Shown here: piece after piece, positions 63,439 through 64,000 of the stretch
How the letters are laid out: every line of letters begins with the position of its first letter
Position numbering within the stretch: the stretch's first letter is position 1
Origin: Sphingobium sp. EP60837
Lineage (GTDB): Bacteria > Pseudomonadota > Alphaproteobacteria > Sphingomonadales > Sphingomonadaceae
Length of the DNA stretch: 64,000 nt
NCBI RefSeq assembly: GCF_001658005.1
Contig: NZ_CP015986.1
Coordinates: 1,302,001-1,366,000, forward strand
Reading direction: 5' to 3'
Program-made: the position numbers and the translations under genes
Notes under the pieces: model-generated
The model's input: the letters and a program-made list of their open reading frames with translations, nothing else
Told to the model about the DNA's origin: nothing
The model's database searches: none

Positions 63439-64000
63439 CTCGACTTGCTTCTAACCCCGTGCAGCATGTGCACCGCCATAGCCGCGCTCCAAATCGGCGC
63501 AAGCAGGTTGATGAAGGGCAGCAGGAAGAGAAGCGCCGAGACGAGGCCCATAAGCCATCGATGGAGGCGGGAGATCGGCGGCAACGCCGCATGGCGTGGC
63601 TCGACCATATCGGCAAGGTCGCGGCCAAGCAGATAGGCGTTGAGGGCCAGGAACAGTCCGATCGTGCCCACGCCGGTGACGAGCAGGAGCAGATAGGCAG
63701 GCATGGCGATCAGGTTCCAGCCGATCGTCCGGGCTGCCGAGGCCAGGGCCAGCCGGACGCTGGGGCCGAGACCGAGGGACCGGGCCTCTGCGGCGGCTGC
63801 GGGATAGCTGCTGCGCTCCACTGCAGCGATGATGTCGTCGGCGAACAGGTTCATGATCGCCATCGCGATGGTGCGAAACAGCAGCCAGGCCATCGCAATC
63901 ACGCCGATTGTGGCGGCGGCCGCTTCAGCGAGGCCACCTCCGCTCCAGCCGAAATAGACCCGCACCGCATGTACCGCCGTCCAGAGGCCGAGCCCGGCCA
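63435..64000 (-). CDS. EI24/CysZ-like membrane protein, 5' end outside window
   Basis: The frame is open to the window edge; a GTG at 63965 is one possible internal start but AGLGLWTAVHA precedes it in frame, so the real start is beyond 64000. The visible part has at least four hydrophobic helices and the EI24 features (AIMNLFADDIIAAVERSSYP and VGTIGLFLALNAYLLGRDLADM). CysZ in this family imports sulfate, but many EI24 proteins have no known substrate. It is followed by the small lipoprotein gene. Confidence 0.85.
   Translation of the reverse strand, partial: AGLGLWTAVHAVRVYFGWSGGGLAEAAAATIGVIAMAWLLFRTIAMAIMNLFADDIIAAVERSSYPAAAAEARSLGLGPSVRLALASAARTIGWNLIAMPAYLLLLVTGVGTIGLFLALNAYLLGRDLADMVEPRHAALPPISRLHRWLMGLVSALLFLLPFINLLAPIWSAAMAVHMLHGVRSKSR

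Noticed and set aside
1..64000. CRISPR array, rRNA genes, complete insertion sequence
   Set aside because: No regularly spaced repeats, no rRNA sequence and no intact transposase were seen anywhere in the window.

Overview
The window looks like chromosome of a sphingomonad (Alphaproteobacteria, Sphingomonadaceae; a Sphingobium or Sphingomonas relative). The grounds are high GC throughout, a SciP/DUF1153 cell-cycle gene, a UrcA-family gene, COQ9 and SDHAF4 (DUF1674) homologues, an infA-maf-RNase-yacG-tRNA-Phe block, an htpX/rsmB/rpe/heparinase/purH block, and dispersed short palindromic repeats of the kind common in these genomes. This placement is inference from gene content, not from a marker gene.

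Bases 1-12,800 are accessory. A leftward block (1-5468) carries two Baeyer-Villiger-type flavin monooxygenases (one cut by the window start), a VOC/glyoxalase-fold protein and an unassigned protein with the HxD...H...R pattern of Fe(II)/2-oxoglutarate oxygenases. It is driven by a recognisable promoter with an operator-like dyad inside it. To its right lie a 5'-truncated CHAT protease-like gene, an Xre-RES toxin-antitoxin pair followed by a DnaQ-like exonuclease, a tyrosine-recombinase remnant beside repeated TTATGC/GCATAA motifs, and an Xre-SulP-PhnA-like run. A tRNA-Phe gene closes this region.

Bases 12,900-29,000 are core genes, almost all leftward: yacG, a short RNase E/G, maf, infA; bioA; a DUF4168 protein; an M13 peptidase; bioF-bioD; a DUF2490 protein; a proton-pumping pyrophosphatase; thiL; nusB; hisD; hisG; mnmA.

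Bases 29,000-46,000 hold sciP, two small GlsB/YeaQ membrane proteins, an RND efflux pair, a DUF445 protein, an Old Yellow Enzyme, a riboflavin cluster (ribH, ribB with an N-terminal HTH and a dead RibA domain, ribE, ribD), a TonB, COQ9, feoA-feoB and ssb. Several promoters here contain striking palindromes (OYE, ribB, tonB).

Bases 46,000-64,000 hold galU, an unassigned gene, a DUF1674/SDHAF4 microgene, htpX, rsmB, a PAS-like protein, rpe, a heparinase II/III-type protein, purH and a urcA-family gene. A three-gene envelope/glycan locus follows (FAD oxidoreductase, GtrA, GT-C-like membrane protein), then msrB, an ABC exporter, queG, a small lipoprotein and a partial EI24/CysZ-like gene.

The observations I rate highest are the HTH-RibB-RibX protein with a perfect 18-bp palindrome in its own promoter, the Xre-RES-exonuclease operon, the CHAT gene fused at its 5' side to what looks like the first codons of a lost TetR regulator, and the two-monooxygenase cluster with its unassigned oxygenase-like partner.
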